Source: Acidimicrobium sp.
GTDB lineage: Bacteria; Actinomycetota; Acidimicrobiia; Acidimicrobiales; Ilumatobacteraceae
Direction of reading: 5' to 3'
Assembly: GCA_003535455.1 (NCBI GenBank)
Contig: DOHD01000086.1
Coordinates: forward strand, 10,669 to 18,664
DNA length: 7,996 nt
Part shown: positions 6,300-7,996 of the stretch, piece after piece
How the letters are laid out: each line of letters starts with the position of its first letter
How positions within the stretch are numbered: the stretch's first letter is position 1
The notes under the pieces: model-generated
What the model was told of the DNA's origin: nothing
Seen by the model: the letters and a program-made list of their open reading frames with translations, nothing else
The model's database searches: none
Position numbers and translations under genes: made by a program

Positions 6300-7275
6300 G
6301 AAGGTTTTAATTACTGGTGGCGCTGGTTACGTCGGGGCGATGCTCGTGCCACGACTTCTTGAACTTGGACACTCGGTAACCGTTTTGGACTTGATGTGGT
6401 ACGGCGAAGACGTAATTGACGCCCATCCAAACTTGGTGATGGTGAAGGGTGATATTCGCGACCAAGAGTTGTTGCGCAAGACGATCCCTGGACACGATTC
6501 GGTGATTCACCTGGCTTGCATTTCTAACGACCCAAGTTTCGAAATGGACCCAAAACTTGGTGAGTCGATAAATCTAGATGCGTTCAAGCCGCTCGTTGAG
6601 ATCAGCAAAGCAAGCGGAGTGAAACGATTTATTTACGCCTCTTCATCTTCTGTATATGGGGTCAAGAGCGAGCCGAACGTTTCTGAAGAGATGTCGCTAG
6701 AACCGCTAACAGATTATTCGCGATTCAAAGCCGAATGCGAGAAAATACTCGCGAACTATCAAGCTCCAGACTTCACGACGGTGACTATTCGTCCTGCAAC
6801 TGTTTGTGGTTATTCGCGTCGACAGCGACTAGATGTAGTCGTGAATATTCTCTCAAATTTGGCGTTTCACAAACGCAAGATAACGGTTTTTGGGGGCAAG
6901 CAATTGCGACCAAACATTCATATCGCCGACATGGTAGAGGCGTATGTGTTGTTGTTGAATGCCCCGAAAGAATTGATCGCTGGTGAAATTTTCAACGCCG
7001 GGTACGAAAATCAAAGCGTTGAAGAACTCGCGAATTCAGTGCGTGACGTGATGGGTGACGATGTTGAATTAATAACTTCGCCGACCGACGACAATCGTTC
7101 GTATCATATTTCGTCGCAAAAAATCGCCAAAGTGCTCGGCTTCGCACCGACGCACACAATCAAAGATGCGATAGTCGACATGAAAGCGGCACTTGAGGGT
7201 GGCCTCTTGCCAAACTCTCTGACAGACGACAAGTATTTCAATATCAAGCGCATGCAGTCTGAAAAGTTGGCGTGA
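6286..7275 (+). CDS. NAD-dependent epimerase/dehydratase (extended SDR), second copy
   Basis: The 329-residue protein is an extended SDR with Rossmann motif GGAGYVG at 11-17, Ser cluster 119-122 in YASSSSVYG and catalytic Tyr144-x3-Lys148 (YSRFK). It clearly differs from its neighbour. After the active site it reads IRPATVCGYSRRQRLD, and it has RPNIHIADMVEA where the first copy has RDFTFVTDV. It ends with an unusual DDKYFNIKRMQ tail instead of the C-terminal region of GalE-type enzymes. It resembles the generic nucleoside-diphosphate-sugar epimerase/dehydratases of surface-glycan loci; whether it epimerises, reduces or dehydrates cannot be told. Open frame extends upstream to a TTG at 6172, but that would put non-family sequence before the Rossmann strand. 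ATG 6286, or ATG 6289 immediately after it, is the sensible start. Confidence 0.88.
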   Translation: MMTSKKVLITGGAGYVGAMLVPRLLELGHSVTVLDLMWYGEDVIDAHPNLVMVKGDIRDQELLRKTIPGHDSVIHLACISNDPSFEMDPKLGESINLDAFKPLVEISKASGVKRFIYASSSSVYGVKSEPNVSEEMSLEPLTDYSRFKAECEKILANYQAPDFTTVTIRPATVCGYSRRQRLDVVVNILSNLAFHKRKITVFGGKQLRPNIHIADMVEAYVLLLNAPKELIAGEIFNAGYENQSVEELANSVRDVMGDDVELITSPTDDNRSYHISSQKIAKVLGFAPTHTIKDAIVDMKAALEGGLLPNSLTDDKYFNIKRMQSEKLA

Positions 7276-7996
7276 TATTGAGGATTGGCCTCGATTTTGA
7301 CAACACAATTGCCAATTATGACCGAGCGTTTCCTAATGTGGCGCAAATTCTCGGCTACCAAATCAAAGCAACAAATAAACGTGACCTCAAAGCCGAATTA
7401 ATCGCGGGTGTCGAAGGCGAAACTGCCTGGCAAAAAGTCCAAGGTCTGACATACGGCAGATACATCGATCAGGCGAGTTTGTATCCGGGTGTTCTCGAGT
7501 TTATTGTTCGCGCAAAGGCTCGCGATTGCGAAGTTTTTATCATCAGCCACAAGACAGAGATCGGTCACTTTGATGATATGAAGACCTCGTTGCGTGATGC
7601 GGCGACAGCATGGATGGTGTCAAAAAAAATTATCGGTGACGGGTCGGCACACGTAAAAAGTGGACATGTCTTTTATGCTTCAACACGTGACGAGAAAATC
7701 GCCAAAATTAACGAGTTGAATCTGGATGTATTTATTGACGACCTAGCTGAAGTATTGACCGACTCATCATTTCCGGACGGAACCAGAAAGATACTCTTCG
7801 GACTGGGCTCAGATAATGAATTAATCTCAGACCCGACGATTCGCAACTCTCAATCGTGGCGAGAAATTGGTGACGAATTGTTCGGCGCAATCGATGCAAC
7901 GGATGTTCGGTTTGGTGTTCAACATTTTTGGCCGAATCTCATTTGTTCATCGGTTGAGCAAATCGAGGGTCGAGGCAACAGCAAGATTTTCAAACT
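7272..7996 (+). CDS. HAD-family phosphatase domain fused to a probable APH-like kinase domain (partial)
   Basis: This open frame runs off the right edge after 241 codons. It starts at GTG 7272, which overlaps the previous stop as GTGA. The first ~210 residues form a HAD-superfamily domain: motif I D8-x-D10-x-T12 (GLDFDNT), motif II Ser92 in FIISHKTE, a motif III lysine in the DEKIAKI region (about 142-146) and motif IV acidic pair Asp156-Asp157 in FIDDLAEV. All catalytic elements of a phosphohydrolase are therefore present. From about residue 225 the chain reads SSVEQIEGRGNSKIFK, which resembles the glycine-rich ATP-binding start of aminoglycoside-phosphotransferase/choline-kinase-type enzymes. 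The kinase call rests on this short stretch only. The context suggests action on a sugar phosphate. Confidence 0.75.
   Translation, partial: MILRIGLDFDNTIANYDRAFPNVAQILGYQIKATNKRDLKAELIAGVEGETAWQKVQGLTYGRYIDQASLYPGVLEFIVRAKARDCEVFIISHKTEIGHFDDMKTSLRDAATAWMVSKKIIGDGSAHVKSGHVFYASTRDEKIAKINELNLDVFIDDLAEVLTDSSFPDGTRKILFGLGSDNELISDPTIRNSQSWREIGDELFGAIDATDVRFGVQHFWPNLICSSVEQIEGRGNSKIFK

Noticed and set aside
1620..7996. A second copy of the tRNA-Met 3' end as an island attachment site
   Set aside because: I looked for a repeat of the T-loop and acceptor sequence in the rest of the window and found none. It may lie beyond the right edge.

Overview
The window looks like a chromosomal fragment from an actinobacterium of moderate GC content, possibly a planktonic lineage; this is an inference, not a proven assignment. 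The reasons are an acetyl-CoA synthetase tail of actinobacterial style, a YajQ protein, three tRNA genes without an encoded CCA, and the tRNA-Thr / tRNA-Met pair. In many Actinobacteria that pair sits just before rpmG-secE-nusG.

Layout. Bases 1-219 hold the 3' end of acs, which converges with a YajQ-family gene (234-722, minus). A tRNA-Tyr(GTA) follows at 771-853. A GNAT acetyltransferase of the phosphinothricin/methionine-sulfoximine type (876-1397, minus) is transcribed away from tRNA-Thr(GGT) at 1482-1554 and tRNA-Met(CAT) at 1566-1639. From 1679 to the right edge every gene is on the plus strand and tightly packed. The order is an ABC exporter/flippase, an L-2-hydroxyglutarate-oxidase-like flavoprotein, a GmhA-like SIS sugar-phosphate isomerase, two different extended-SDR sugar-nucleotide epimerase/dehydratases, and a cut-off gene with a HAD domain that runs into what looks like the start of an aminoglycoside-phosphotransferase-like kinase domain.

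How the genes may work together. The plus-strand operon resembles a surface-glycan module: building and modifying an activated sugar (SIS isomerase, HAD phosphatase, kinase, two SDRs) and moving a lipid-linked product across the membrane (ABC flippase). The isomerase + kinase + HAD phosphatase set parallels the logic of nucleotide-activated heptose synthesis, but the enzymes are not the textbook versions. No glycosyltransferase or nucleotidyltransferase is visible; these may lie beyond the right edge. The module starts 39 bases after tRNA-Met, where a ribosomal-protein gene would commonly be expected, so it may be a tRNA-linked accessory island. No integrase or attachment-site repeat is visible here.
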